NCBI GenBank assembly: GCA_049976245.1 | Contig: JBMFIQ010000008.1 | Location: forward strand, 1-64,000 | Direction of reading: 5' to 3' | Length of the DNA stretch: 64,000 nt | DNA from: Microbacter sp049976245 | GTDB lineage: Bacteria > Bacteroidota > Bacteroidia > Bacteroidales > Paludibacteraceae | Notes under the pieces: generated by a model | What the model was told of the DNA's origin: nothing | Database searches by the model: none | What the model saw: only the letters and a program-made list of their open reading frames with translations | Shown here: positions 17,548 to 26,379 of the stretch, piece by piece | Numbering within the stretch: the stretch's first letter is position 1 | Layout: each line of letters begins with the position of its first letter | Made by a program: the position numbers and the translations under genes

Positions 17548-18027
17548 TTATTTCATGCTGGCATCGGTAAAAGAAAAGGGAAGAATCTCCGTGATGCTGT
17601 CAAAAACATAAATTTGATGTCTGCCGTAAAGGATCAACGTAATTGGTTTTAGAAAACGGGTTTCCGTTTCAAGCATGACTTGACGACATGCTCCACAAGG
17701 TGAGATAGGCTCTTCCAAAAAGTCTCCGTTCACTTTGGCTGCCACAGCCAATGCAGAAACGGCCACAGAAGGTCGTTGGGAGTTGGCATAAAAAAGCGCT
17801 ACTCTTTCGGCACACAGTCCAGATGGATAGGCAGCATTTTCTTGATTGTTTCCGGTGAATATTTCTCCATTTTCCAATAAAACGGCTGCTCCAACGGCAA
17901 AATGAGAGTAGGGGACATAAGCATTTTCTGTTTGTTGTTTAGCTTGCGTCACTAAGTTTTTATAATTTTCAGGCAACTCGTCAAAAGTATAAATCGAAAA
18001 TTCGGAGGTAAGTTGTTGTTTTTTCAT
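17548..18027 (-). CDS. cdd: Cytidine deaminase
   Basis: Hydrolytic deamination of cytidine and deoxycytidine in pyrimidine salvage. The zinc site is complete: CAERVAL contains the Cys and catalytic Glu, and PCGACRQVM gives the two further cysteines. YVPYSHFAVGAAV is the usual N-terminal block. I placed the start at ATG 18027 (MKKQQL), which gives 159 residues; the longer frame to 18090 adds 21 residues without family similarity. It is separated from coaBC by about 150 bases and may have its own promoter. Confidence 0.9.
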   Translation of the reverse strand: MKKQQLTSEFSIYTFDELPENYKNLVTQAKQQTENAYVPYSHFAVGAAVLLENGEIFTGNNQENAAYPSGLCAERVALFYANSQRPSVAVSALAVAAKVNGDFLEEPISPCGACRQVMLETETRFLKPITLILYGRHQIYVFDSITEILPFSFTDASMK

Positions 18028-18176
18028 GTGTAATAGTTTGTTTTTATAAATCAGATGCAATGGGCACATAAACATTGCTTTGAAGGTCAAAGTTTATTTT
18101 TTGTCGTGCTCGTTTCATGTATAAATTTGGTTTAACAAACGCCGAAAATTTATTGCTTCCATGCGTTTTACTGTTT

Positions 18177-19385
18177 TTATAATGGTTTTTTGAAGTGTCT
18201 TTCAACGGTATTGATGATGTCTCGAGCTACGTTGTGTTTGTCTTTTAACGGATACTCAATGATGGTTCCGTTTTTCTCGATAATGGTAACCTGATTGGTG
18301 TCGTATCCAAATCCCGCCTGCTCATTTTGCAATGAGTTGAGCACAATGATATCTAATTTTTTACGTCGCAGTTTTGCTTGTGCGTTTTCAAGTTCATGCT
18401 CAGTTTCCAAAGCGAATCCTACAAGAATTTGATCTTCTTTTTTCTGTTCGCCCAACGTGGCGGCAATGTCTTTGGTAGGCTTCAAACGAAGAAGCAGTTG
18501 ATTGTTTTCGCGTTTTAATTTTTGATCGGCTTTCATTTCGGGGGTGAAATCAGCAACGGCTGCAGCTAAAATGGCAACATCCTGATTTTTGAAAAGTTCA
18601 TTAACCGTCTGAAACATCTCTTCAGCACTTTCGACGTTGATTCGACGAATGGCAGGATGAGCGGGTTGAAGCGTTACTGGTCCGCAAACCAGTGTAACTT
18701 CAGCGCCACGTTGTGCACACTCTTCAGCCAAAGCAAACCCCATTTTTCCGGATGAATAGTTACCTATGAAACGCACCGGATCAATCTTTTCGTAAGTTGG
18801 ACCTGCCGTGATCAATATTTTTTTGTTCAAGAGCGTGTTAGCAGTAGAAAAATATTGATTCAACGCTTCGGTGATCACTTCAGGTTCGGCCATACGCCCT
18901 TTCCCTTCCAACCCACTAGCCAATTCGCCTGTGGCAGGTTCAATGAGATGTACGCCCATTTGTTGCAAATGCATCACATTTTGTTGTGTTGACGGATGAA
19001 GCCACATGTCGAGATCCATGGCAGGCGCTATAAAAACAGGACATTTTGCAGAAAGAAAGCTGGTAAGCAATAAATTATCGGCTATGCCGTTGGCCATTTT
19101 TCCAATGGTATTGGCAGTAGCCGGTGCAATGACCATCGCATCGGCCCAACGACCTAATTCGACATGACTGTTCCACGCTCCATTCGTTGGATCAAAAAAA
19201 TCGATCATGACGGGATGTTTTGATAGCGTGGCCAACGTAAGCGGCGTAATGAACGCTTTTGCCAAAGGAGTCATCATGACTTTCACTTCGGCTCCGGCTT
19301 TGATCCAATCACGTACAAGCATGGCTGACTTATATGCGGCAATGCTTCCCGTGACTCCCAATAAAATATGTTTTCCTTTGAGCAT
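18177..19385 (-). CDS. coaBC: Bifunctional phosphopantothenoylcysteine decarboxylase / phosphopantothenate-cysteine ligase
   Basis: Two consecutive steps of coenzyme A synthesis in one 402-residue protein. The N-terminal CoaC flavoprotein domain has GVTGSIAAYKSA, the family block APATANTIGKMANGIADNL, and PAMDLDMW. The C-terminal CoaB domain begins near residue 185 and has the signature GPTYEKIDPVRFIGNYSSGK and the nucleotide-binding AAAVADFTP. It is the last gene of bamD-rpoZ-coaBC, starting 135 bases after rpoZ, an order I recall from other Bacteroidetes. Confidence 0.95.
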   Translation of the reverse strand: MLKGKHILLGVTGSIAAYKSAMLVRDWIKAGAEVKVMMTPLAKAFITPLTLATLSKHPVMIDFFDPTNGAWNSHVELGRWADAMVIAPATANTIGKMANGIADNLLLTSFLSAKCPVFIAPAMDLDMWLHPSTQQNVMHLQQMGVHLIEPATGELASGLEGKGRMAEPEVITEALNQYFSTANTLLNKKILITAGPTYEKIDPVRFIGNYSSGKMGFALAEECAQRGAEVTLVCGPVTLQPAHPAIRRINVESAEEMFQTVNELFKNQDVAILAAAVADFTPEMKADQKLKRENNQLLLRLKPTKDIAATLGEQKKEDQILVGFALETEHELENAQAKLRRKKLDIIVLNSLQNEQAGFGYDTNQVTIIEKNGTIIEYPLKDKHNVARDIINTVERHFKKPL

Positions 19386-19520
19386 GGCAATCAGTTTGAT
19401 TGTTTTAAAGTTCCTTGAAAGTGCTTGAAATGATTTTTAATGGGTGTTTAAAGACACTTTTTGCCGGTCAATGAAACAATGAACCGGCAAAATTCAAAAC
19501 AATGTAAAACCCAACAGGCT

Positions 19521-19853
19521 TTATTTAGCTAATTTTTCTTTAGCCGGCAGTCGGAAAAACAATTTGTTTTCAATCAACTCTTGCGTGGCTATCAAGGTTG
19601 GTTTTGGAAGTTTTTCGTAAAAACGCGAAACTTCAATTTGTTCTTTATTTTCAAAAACTTCTTCGAGGTTGTCTGCCACGCTGTTGAATTCTTCCAATTT
19701 CTGGTTGATTTCTTCACGGAGCATCACGCTAATCTGATTGGCCCGTTTCCCAATAATTTTCACCGTTTCGTACACATTTCCAGTGGACTGACACAAACTG
19801 TTCATGTCGCGAGTCACAGTGGTTGTTGGTGCTTTTGTTTTCTTAAAGTCCAT
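19521..19853 (-). CDS. rpoZ: RNA polymerase omega-like subunit, Rpb6 type
   Basis: A 110-residue small RNA polymerase subunit of the Bacteroidetes Rpb6/omega family, which stabilises beta-prime. The core block NVYETVKIIGKRANQISV matches the family helix that docks on polymerase. ATG 19853 (MDFKKTK) lies one base past the bamD stop; the longer open frame to 19958 runs inside bamD and is not used. Co-transcription with bamD and coaBC is implied by spacing. Confidence 0.88.
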   Translation of the reverse strand: MDFKKTKAPTTTVTRDMNSLCQSTGNVYETVKIIGKRANQISVMLREEINQKLEEFNSVADNLEEVFENKEQIEVSRFYEKLPKPTLIATQELIENKLFFRLPAKEKLAK

Positions 19854-19854
19854 A

Positions 19855-20661
19855 TTATTTCTCTTTGGTGTATTTTTTCGCTTCGTTAAACATGGCAAGA
19901 GCGGCTTTGGCATCTTTCCCCGTGGGAAATTCATTGACAAAGTTATAATATTCGTCAATCACATCTCGGTATCGGTCTGCTTTCAATTCATCCACGCTGT
20001 TGACAGCTTCCATGTATTTCGATTGTAAAATGATGAACATCAAGTCTTCACGATATTTTGTTTCAGGATATTTTTTTAGTGCGTTGGTAGCAACAATGAC
20101 CGCCGATAAATAATTGTTACCCATGTATGTTCCCAAATTGTAATACAATTTTGCATTAAGCAATTCTTTGTATGCCAATTTATCTTTCATTTGAGTTAAA
20201 TACTCATAAGCTTGTTTTACCTTGTCGCTTTGAGGATAACTGTCCACAAAATTTTCAAAAGCCTGAATGGCATCGTAAGTTGAAGTTTGGTCTAAACGCG
20301 GATCAGGAGAATTCAAATAAGCGCAATAACCGATCATAAAATAGCTGTCTTCGGCATATTCACCACGTGGATAACTTTTTACGTAAGTTTTAAATTCATC
20401 GCTTGCCGAGTAATAATCCTTTTCACCCATGTAACATTGGGCTAAAGTGTATAGAATATCTTGAGCGCGATCGCTGTTTTTGAAATAGGTTGAAATGTCT
20501 TCTAATAGTTGCGAAGCTCGCGCATAATCTTTTTTTTCGAAATATGCATTTGCTTCTTTGTATTTTAAGTCATTATCGGTGCTTTTTAGCAACTTCTGAT
20601 ACTGAGTGCACGAGGCAAGAAAGAGGGTGCTAAAAAGCAAATAAATGGTTAGGTGCTTCAT
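19855..20661 (-). CDS. bamD: Outer-membrane assembly lipoprotein BamD
   Basis: A component of the BAM complex that inserts beta-barrel proteins into the outer membrane. It has 268 residues with a lipoprotein signal (LFLASCTQ, lipidated Cys18). TPR-like repeats follow: YFEKKDYARASQLLEDI, then GEKDYYSASDEFKTYV and further helical pairs. The terminal KYTKEK is typical of Bacteroidetes homologues. It is first in bamD-rpoZ-coaBC and starts 95 bases below an exact -7 box. Confidence 0.9.
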   Translation of the reverse strand: MKHLTIYLLFSTLFLASCTQYQKLLKSTDNDLKYKEANAYFEKKDYARASQLLEDISTYFKNSDRAQDILYTLAQCYMGEKDYYSASDEFKTYVKSYPRGEYAEDSYFMIGYCAYLNSPDPRLDQTSTYDAIQAFENFVDSYPQSDKVKQAYEYLTQMKDKLAYKELLNAKLYYNLGTYMGNNYLSAVIVATNALKKYPETKYREDLMFIILQSKYMEAVNSVDELKADRYRDVIDEYYNFVNEFPTGKDAKAALAMFNEAKKYTKEK

Positions 20662-20755
20662 CCGTAGCTATTTTGGTATATCGTAATGGGGTTAAAGCTA
20701 TTATTCAAACAACATCATTCCGGCAAAGCTTTTCTTCATGAATTACTTTGAGTTG

Positions 20756-20763
20756 CAAAGGTA
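20756..20763 (-). promoter_or_regulatory. -7 box for bamD-rpoZ-coaBC
   Basis: The minus strand reads TACCTTTG, an exact TAnnTTTG. The expected start is near 20749, giving a leader of about 88 bases. No clear -33 TTG is visible. Confidence 0.45.
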
Positions 20764-20834
20764 GTAAATTAATGATTCATTTGAAAATATTTTTGGGTTA
20801 TTATTTGGTAAAGCCCGAGAAGGGATTCATGCGA

Positions 20835-20869
20835 AAAGCTCTCCGCCAACGGGGTTGACAAAGAGCTTT
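20835..20869 (-). terminator. Hairpin after the lysine-rich small ORF
   Basis: AAAGCTCT pairs perfectly with AGAGCTTT around a 19-base loop that can itself form CAAC/GTTG. On the minus strand it is followed by TTCGC, so the U-tract is weak. It lies about 95 bases after the small ORF and just upstream of the bamD promoter, a sensible place for a terminator. Confidence 0.45.
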
Positions 20870-20963
20870 CCAATTTTTGTAAGGTTACGTTTTTATGTGC
20901 AACGTTGTCATTTTGAACTTGTCGCGATCCTTGCGAAAACATTCATTTTGTGCACATAAACCA

Positions 20964-21077
20964 TCAACCTTGATGACTTTTAACCTCTTTTTTTGCTTTT
21001 TTCTCCGCCCGCTTTTCTTTCAAACTTTTCGTAGCAGGCTTTTTCTCCGATTTTTCTACCGTTTTTTCTTTTGACAT
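20964..21077 (-). CDS. Small lysine-rich protein, 37 residues
   Basis: Too short for ordinary ORF calling. The 37 residues are about 40 percent lysine. It begins MSKEKTVEKSEKK, contains SLKEKRAEKKAKKE and ends HQG. I recall similar tiny KSLKEKRAEKK-type hypothetical proteins in Bacteroidetes, but that is memory, not a search result. Such a charged, alanine/lysine-rich chain would suit nucleic-acid or ribosome binding, though no function is shown. A three-part inverted repeat sits 33 bases above the ATG and a hairpin follows the stop. Confidence 0.55.
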   Translation of the reverse strand: MSKEKTVEKSEKKPATKSLKEKRAEKKAKKEVKSHQG

Positions 21078-21109
21078 AATTGCAATGGTTTAATGGTTTA
21101 ATTGAATAA

Positions 21110-21153
21110 GAAAATGATTGAAGCAGGATGATTGATAACGATCAATCATTTTC
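21110..21153 (-). repeat. Three-part inverted repeat upstream of the small lysine-rich ORF
   Basis: GAAAATGATTGA (21110-21121) pairs perfectly with TCAATCATTTTC (21142-21153). The inner ATGATTGAT (21128-21136) also pairs perfectly with ATCAATCAT (21141-21149) around an AACG loop. The two hairpins share one arm, so they exclude one another. It lies between the tRNA terminator and the small ORF. Confidence 0.6.
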
Positions 21154-21449
21154 GATTAAATTGTTGAAGCATTATCAAATCGTAGTTTTTAGCGGTTTAT
21201 CAACTCAATGAAACAATCAATGAAGGGCTTGTCATTGTTCAAATTTTGTCAAAGATAATGCCTAATAAGCCAAATTCAACCCTCAAACTACAATTTTTTT
21301 ATCTTCTTGACGTTTTGATGTAATAACAGGATTGAAAGGGAATGAATCGAGTGCCTAAAAGGTACTTTGAAACACCAATGATTGGTTTTGTGCATGTTTT
21401 GTTTTTACTTGTAATAGCTTGAAAAACACAAGCAAAGTAAAAAAAGGAA

Positions 21450-21480
21450 AAAACCTCATGCGATGATTGCATAAGGTTTT
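21450..21480 (-). terminator. Terminator of the three-tRNA cluster
   Basis: A twelve-pair stem with one mismatch (AAAACCTTATGC with GCATGAGGTTTT on the minus strand) has a seven-base loop and a run of six Ts. It begins six bases after the end of tRNA-Leu(GAG). Confidence 0.85.
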
Positions 21481-21486
21481 CTATAG

Positions 21487-21570
21487 TACCCAGGATGAGA
21501 CTCGAACTCACACGAGGTTGCCCCCACTACCCCCTCAAAGTAGCGTGTCTACCAATTCCACCACCTGGGT
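21487..21570 (-). tRNA. tRNA-Leu (GAG anticodon)
   Basis: An 84-nt class II tRNA on the minus strand. Acceptor ACCCAGG pairs with CCTGGGT and the discriminator is A. The anticodon loop TTGAGGG gives GAG, followed by a long variable arm and T-loop TTCGAGT. Position 1 is A rather than the usual G. It is the last gene of a three-tRNA cluster. Confidence 0.93.
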
Positions 21571-21592
21571 ATGATTTTTTAACGTTCTACAG

Positions 21593-21676
21593 TGCCCGGA
21601 ACAGGACTCGAACCTGCACAGCTTTTCAGCCACTAGTCCCTGAAACTAACGCGTCTACCAATTTCGCCATCCGGGC
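21593..21676 (-). tRNA. tRNA-Leu (CAG anticodon)
   Basis: An 84-nt class II tRNA. Acceptor GCCCGGA pairs with TCCGGGC, the anticodon stem TTAGT/ACTAG has loop TTCAGGG (CAG), and there is a long variable arm and a standard T-arm. It is the middle gene of the cluster, 22 bases before tRNA-Leu(GAG). Confidence 0.93.
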
Positions 21677-21705
21677 ATTTTAGTTTGGGTGCGTTCACCT
21701 TTGGA

Positions 21706-21777
<72 letters not shown>

Positions 21778-21811
21778 ATGAGACGTCAAAATATGTTCTT
21801 TTTTGCGCCTG

Positions 21812-21842
21812 CAAAGATAGGTTTTTTTTTACATTTGACCAA
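21812..21842 (-). promoter_or_regulatory. Promoter of the three-tRNA cluster
   Basis: The minus strand reads TTG, 20 bases, TATCTTTG. Both boxes of the Bacteroidetes promoter are present at the expected spacing, about 35 bases above the first tRNA. Confidence 0.75.
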
Positions 21843-21976
21843 TAGTTTGTTGTTTTATCATGCCATTTGAATGTATTCTTTTGATAATGAAATTATTAAA
21901 CGAGTTAAAAAACTTTTTTCTGCTGACATTTTCTTTTTTGTCACTACAACATCACTGCAAGGCTGCGCTTGGCATT

Positions 21977-23116
21977 TCACGATAAACGATGCTTGTAATC
22001 ATCGTATCCAAAGGTTCGAATGAGTTTGAATGTTTGTTCTTTGGTCCAAATACCGATGGAAGGATGTGTAACGCCGTTAAAATAGGTTGTTTTGACCATG
22101 GTGTAATGAATCATATCCAAAAAAATGATTCGATCGCCAACTGATAACGGGTGTTCAAAAGACCAATCGCCCACAAAATCACCAGATAGACAACTGTTGC
22201 CTCCCATACGATAAGTTGGTTGACTTTTCACGGGATCGAAAGCTCCCAGAATTTTTGGTTTATAAGGCATTTCGAGGCAATCGGGCATGTGACAGGCAAA
22301 GGATACGTTGAGCATGGCCGTATGGATGCCGTGATTTTCCACAATGTCTTCCACGGTAGATACCAATTCACCGGTTTCCCAAACAAAGGCGCTTCCCGGT
22401 TCAAGAATCACTTCCAAATGAGGATATTTTGATCGGAACCGTGTCAATATTTGAATGAGGTGCAGCACATCATATCCTTTTTTTGTCATTAAATGTCCGC
22501 CACCCATATTAAGCCATTTGATGGAGGAAAAAAGATGTCCGAATTTGTGTTCGACTGCTTCAAGCGTTTTTTCTAAATCGAGGGATGAAGATTCACAAAG
22601 GGTATGAAAATGAAGTCCTTCAATGCCTGCGGGCAAAGCATCGCCCAGTTGTTCTGCCGTGATGCCTAATCGTGATCCGATGGCACAAGGATTGTACAAC
22701 TCGGTGGACACGGAAGCATACTCGGGATTGATGCGTAATCCGCATGAGATGGGATGTGTTGAGTGTTTGGTCTGCGGATAAAAGTGTTCAAATTGTCGTA
22801 AAGAATTAAAGGTAATGTGGCTGCTGTAGCTCATGATTTCGGGAAATTCATTGTCAGAGTACACAGGTGCATAGGTGTGTGCTAAATTCCCCATTTCCTC
22901 AAACGCTAATCGGGCTTCGGCTAACGAACTGGCTGTGGAGTAATTCACATATTCTCTGAAAATAGGGAAAACACTCCACATGGCAAACGCTTTTAGTGCA
23001 ACAATGATCTCAACTCCCGACTGTTCTTTGACGGATCGAATGAGCGATAAATTGTTACGAAGTCTTTCTTCGTCCAATACAAAACAGGGTGACGGTATTT
23101 GTGAATAATCAATCAT
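21977..23116 (-). CDS. nspC: Carboxynorspermidine decarboxylase
   Basis: A PLP-dependent fold III decarboxylase that makes norspermidine or spermidine from carboxynor(spermi)dine, the last step of the carboxyspermidine polyamine route. It has 379 residues. VEIIVALKAFAMW carries the PLP lysine, and HFHTLCESSS, WLNMGGGH and LEPGSAFVWETG are family blocks. I start at ATG 23116 (MIDYSQI). The longer frame from 23146 begins inside interspersed leader copy 3. Here the ATG that ends the leader (23123) is out of frame and stops after four codons. No polyamine dehydrogenase gene is nearby. Confidence 0.88.
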   Translation of the reverse strand: MIDYSQIPSPCFVLDEERLRNNLSLIRSVKEQSGVEIIVALKAFAMWSVFPIFREYVNYSTASSLAEARLAFEEMGNLAHTYAPVYSDNEFPEIMSYSSHITFNSLRQFEHFYPQTKHSTHPISCGLRINPEYASVSTELYNPCAIGSRLGITAEQLGDALPAGIEGLHFHTLCESSSLDLEKTLEAVEHKFGHLFSSIKWLNMGGGHLMTKKGYDVLHLIQILTRFRSKYPHLEVILEPGSAFVWETGELVSTVEDIVENHGIHTAMLNVSFACHMPDCLEMPYKPKILGAFDPVKSQPTYRMGGNSCLSGDFVGDWSFEHPLSVGDRIIFLDMIHYTMVKTTYFNGVTHPSIGIWTKEQTFKLIRTFGYDDYKHRLS

Positions 23117-23120
23117 ATTG

Positions 23121-23213
23121 CATATGTCTATTTTTATTTTTAACATTAAGGTTGTATGGAACTTGCCAAATAGTTATTTTCTTGAGCATAAGCTTTTTTA
23201 TGAATCGTTTCAA
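23121..23213 (-). repeat. Interspersed leader element, copy 3, before nspC
   Basis: 93 nt on the minus strand, from TTGAAACGATTC to AATAGACATATG. It has one base fewer than copies 1, 2, 6 and 7, in the A-rich stretch before GCTTATGCTC, and the first ATG is TTG. The last ATG is five bases from the true nspC ATG and in a different frame. Confidence 0.88.
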
Positions 23214-23320
23214 CATTTCAATGATGTTTCAGTGTTGATCTAAAAAAAACATTAAACTGGAAATTCTTGTAAAAAATATGTTTAAATCAGCGTCTTAAAT
23301 GCTTTGAAAACCTTTAATCA

Positions 23321-23731
23321 TTAACTGAAAATGGTGGCAACAATTTTTCTTTGTCCACCATGATGGCGAAATTCAGCGAGGTAAATTCCCTGCCATGTTC
23401 CTAAGTTAAGTTTTCCGTTGGTGATGGGTATCAAAAGGCTGGTACCTGTTAATGAACTTTTAGCATGGGCCGGCATGTCGTCATCACCTTCAAGTGTGTG
23501 ATGAATGTAGGGCTCTCGCTCCGGTACCAAATGATTAAAAATCAAATTCATATCCGTTTGGACATCGGGATCGGCATTTTCGTTAATGGTCAAACCTGCT
23601 GAGGTGTGTTTGAGAAAAAGATGCAACAAGCCGGTTTCCGGCAAGGTGGACAGTTGTTGAATGATTTCATAGGTAATCAGATGAAATCCTTTGGGGTAGG
23701 GCGGCAGCGTCCATTCTTTTTGTGTGATCAT
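23321..23731 (-). CDS. yjbQ: YjbQ/UPF0047 family protein
   Basis: A 136-residue single-domain protein of the YjbQ family, reported to have weak thiamine-phosphate synthase activity. The true role is uncertain. Diagnostic blocks are GLLHLFLKHTSAGLTINENA, with the conserved His and Asn-Glu-Asn, then HTLEGDDDMPAHAKSSLTG and LGTWQGIYLAEFRHHGGQR. It lies between hemE and nspC on the same strand with about 110 bases on the hemE side; I infer no functional tie. Confidence 0.88.
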   Translation of the reverse strand: MITQKEWTLPPYPKGFHLITYEIIQQLSTLPETGLLHLFLKHTSAGLTINENADPDVQTDMNLIFNHLVPEREPYIHHTLEGDDDMPAHAKSSLTGTSLLIPITNGKLNLGTWQGIYLAEFRHHGGQRKIVATIFS

Positions 23732-23840
23732 ATCACTTGTATCTGTTCTTCTTCTTTTTTATTTAATAACAAAACGTTGTTTCAAATGGCCTGGTTTATG
23801 GTTTTGGATTTTGACACAAAATGTTCAAAAGGTGATGAAG

Positions 23841-24878
23841 TCAGGATCGTTGCCAGTCCGTTTGTTTAATCCATTCTACGGTTAATCTTACGTTATCAAT
23901 CAGATTGTCAGGCATTAATCCATGTCCTGTGTTGAAAATCCAATGTTGATTTTTGCGTCCAAAATCTTTTAATTTCTCCAAAGTGTTAAGTACAACATGT
24001 TGATTGTCAATCGATAAGATTCTTGGATCGAGATTGCCTTGCAAACCCACGGAAGGATGAATCATCAGGCGCACTTCATGTATGGATGTTTGCCAGTCGA
24101 TGCTCATGAAGTCAGCGATGTCATAAGTAAGCTGTTTCAGCCCACATCCTAATCCTTTTGGGAAAAAGATAACTGGACAACCTTCCCGACGCACCGCCGA
24201 AGTAATTCGTTGAACAAACGGCAACATGAGTTCCAAATAAAGTTCATCGGGTAACAAACCGGCATGTGACTCAAAGAGTTGAAAAGCATCAATGCCGTGC
24301 TTCACCTGTTGAACGGCATACTCAACGGATAGTTCGGTGATTTGTTCAAGCAATTGAATGCTCTCCTTTCTGTGCCGATAGATGAATTGAATGGCGTCAT
24401 TGAAAGTATGTTGAGCGCTGTTGCCTTGAATCATGTAACAGAATGTTGTAAAAGGAGCTCCACAAAATCCGATCAACGCCTTGTCCTTTTTTAAACGGGA
24501 TTTGATGAGATCAATGGCTTGATAAATGTGGTTTAATGAATCAGGTTCGGACTTTAATGAGGGAATGAGGGAATGATTGTCTTTAACGGGCAAAACAAAT
24601 TGAGGCCCTTTGTCGGTAAAATTCAATTTCATTCCCAATGCTTGAGGTATGACTAAAATGTCCGAAAATAAAATGGCTGCATCCACGTCTAAATCGTCAA
24701 TGGGCAACATGGTCACTTGGGCTGTCAGTTCAGGATTTTCCATGAGTTGCTGAAAACTGTAGTGTTCGCGCATGTTCAAATACGATGGCAACACCCTGCC
24801 GGCCTGACGCATAAACCAAACAGGCGGACGCTCTGTTTGGATACCGTTGATGACGTTCAAAAAGATGGAATCACTCAT
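23841..24878 (-). CDS. hemE: Uroporphyrinogen decarboxylase
   Basis: Decarboxylates the four acetate side chains of uroporphyrinogen III to give coproporphyrinogen III. The 345 residues are of normal length. The N-terminal signature RPPVWFMRQAGRVLPSY holds the substrate-binding arginines, with GFCGAPFTTFCYMI and FNTGHGLMPD further on. The ATG overlaps the hemL stop by four bases. It is the last gene of hemA-hemC-hemD-hemB-hemL-hemE. Confidence 0.95.
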   Translation of the reverse strand: MSDSIFLNVINGIQTERPPVWFMRQAGRVLPSYLNMREHYSFQQLMENPELTAQVTMLPIDDLDVDAAILFSDILVIPQALGMKLNFTDKGPQFVLPVKDNHSLIPSLKSEPDSLNHIYQAIDLIKSRLKKDKALIGFCGAPFTTFCYMIQGNSAQHTFNDAIQFIYRHRKESIQLLEQITELSVEYAVQQVKHGIDAFQLFESHAGLLPDELYLELMLPFVQRITSAVRREGCPVIFFPKGLGCGLKQLTYDIADFMSIDWQTSIHEVRLMIHPSVGLQGNLDPRILSIDNQHVVLNTLEKLKDFGRKNQHWIFNTGHGLMPDNLIDNVRLTVEWIKQTDWQRS

Positions 24879-26173
24879 ACATTGCTGATTTTTTGTAATG
24901 CTTTCAGGCTGGCATCAATGGTTCGATCAATATCTTGGTCACTGTGTGCATGTGAAACAAAAATGGCCTCAAAAGGAGAAGGTGCTAAATAAATGCCTTG
25001 TTGAAGCATTTCGTGAAAGAAAAGGGCATATTTTTTCTTGTCCGATTTCATCACATCATCGAAAGACTTAACTTGTTTTAAATCAGTGAAAAAGAGTGTC
25101 ATTAATGAGCCTGCTCGATTGATTAAGCCGTGAACGCCTGTTTTTTTGAGGTTTGCTTTGAGGCCTTCAGCTAATTGTGCCGATTTGGTTTCGAGTGATG
25201 AATAAATGGATGGATTGTTTTTGAGTGTCTTTAGCATTTCTATGCCTGCCGACATCGCCAGCGGATTGCCCGAAAGCGTACCGGCCTGATAGATTGGACC
25301 GATGGGAGCCAACAATTCCATGATCTCTTTTCGCCCGCCATAGGCCCCAACTGGAAGTCCACCTCCGATAATTTTTCCTAAAGTTGTCAAATCAGGCATG
25401 ATGTGGTAATATGCTTGCGCTCCTCCGGCTCCCAATCGAAATCCGGAAATGACTTCGTCAAAAATCAAAAGGGCATGGTAATGCGTGGCCATTTTGCGCA
25501 GTGATTTTAAAAATTCCACATTTGGCAAAACCACTCCCATGTTGGCAGCAACCGGTTCAACAATGATGGCGGCAATGTCGTCAGCAAAAGCATCAAAAAG
25601 CGCTTGAACTGAATCAGGATTATTGTATTCGGCGGTTAATGTGTCTTTGGCAATGCTGGCTGGAACTCCGGGACTGTCGGGCAATCCCAGGGTAATGGCT
25701 CCTGATCCGGCTTTAATCAGAAAACTATCTCCATGTCCATGATAACATCCTGCAAATTTGATGATTTTATTTTTGCCAGTGTATCCTCTTGCTAATCGAA
25801 TAGCGCTCATGGTTGCTTCTGTTCCCGAATTAACCATTCGAACCATTTCAATGGAAGGCACCATTTCGGTGATTAATTTTGCCATGGTTGTTTCCATCAA
25901 GGTAGGTGCTCCAAAACTGGTGCCGTTTAGGAGTTGTCGTTGAATGGCTTCGACAATGGGCGGATAAGCATGTCCAAGAATCATTGGCCCCCACGATCCA
26001 ACATAATCAATGAATTCATTGTTGTCAATATCAATTAACTTGGATCCCTCGGCTTTTTGAATGAAAAGAGGATTGCCTTCGACGCTCTTGAAAGCCCTGA
26101 CCGGTGAATTGACGCCACCGGGAATGATTTTGACGGCTTCCTTGTAGGCTGATATGCTTTTTTCTAAGTTCAT
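24875..26173 (-). CDS. hemL: Glutamate-1-semialdehyde 2,1-aminomutase
   Basis: A PLP enzyme making 5-aminolevulinate from glutamate-1-semialdehyde, the product of HemA. From ATG 26173 (MNLEKS) it has 432 residues. IIPGGVNSPVRAF, the catalytic-lysine region TTLGKIIGGGLPVGAYGG and GTLSGNPLAMSAG are all present. The earlier in-frame start at 26212 adds 13 residues without similarity. It is separated from hemB by 271 bases containing a long palindrome, so it may be transcribed separately from the upstream hem genes. Confidence 0.95.
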   Translation of the reverse strand: MNLEKSISAYKEAVKIIPGGVNSPVRAFKSVEGNPLFIQKAEGSKLIDIDNNEFIDYVGSWGPMILGHAYPPIVEAIQRQLLNGTSFGAPTLMETTMAKLITEMVPSIEMVRMVNSGTEATMSAIRLARGYTGKNKIIKFAGCYHGHGDSFLIKAGSGAITLGLPDSPGVPASIAKDTLTAEYNNPDSVQALFDAFADDIAAIIVEPVAANMGVVLPNVEFLKSLRKMATHYHALLIFDEVISGFRLGAGGAQAYYHIMPDLTTLGKIIGGGLPVGAYGGRKEIMELLAPIGPIYQAGTLSGNPLAMSAGIEMLKTLKNNPSIYSSLETKSAQLAEGLKANLKKTGVHGLINRAGSLMTLFFTDLKQVKSFDDVMKSDKKKYALFFHEMLQQGIYLAPSPFEAIFVSHAHSDQDIDRTIDASLKALQKISNV

Positions 26174-26379
26174 CTGTTTTTTTTGTGTGGTCGGGACGAA
26201 TTTTAATTGCATTTCTGGTTAAGATGCTTCGCTTCGTGACCTGTTTTTTTGTGTGCAATATTTGAATTGAATGGGTTGAACACCTTCATGAATGAACTGC
26301 TTCGCTTCTTTTCGCGAATGGTCAAATAAATTGGTTTTCAACATAGTGTAATGAAACTCGTCATTGATTGACGAAGAAT

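Noticed and set aside
18092..18120. GCTCGTTTCAT resembling the first 11 bases of the interspersed leader
   Set aside because: Nothing beyond these bases aligns with the element, so it may be chance.
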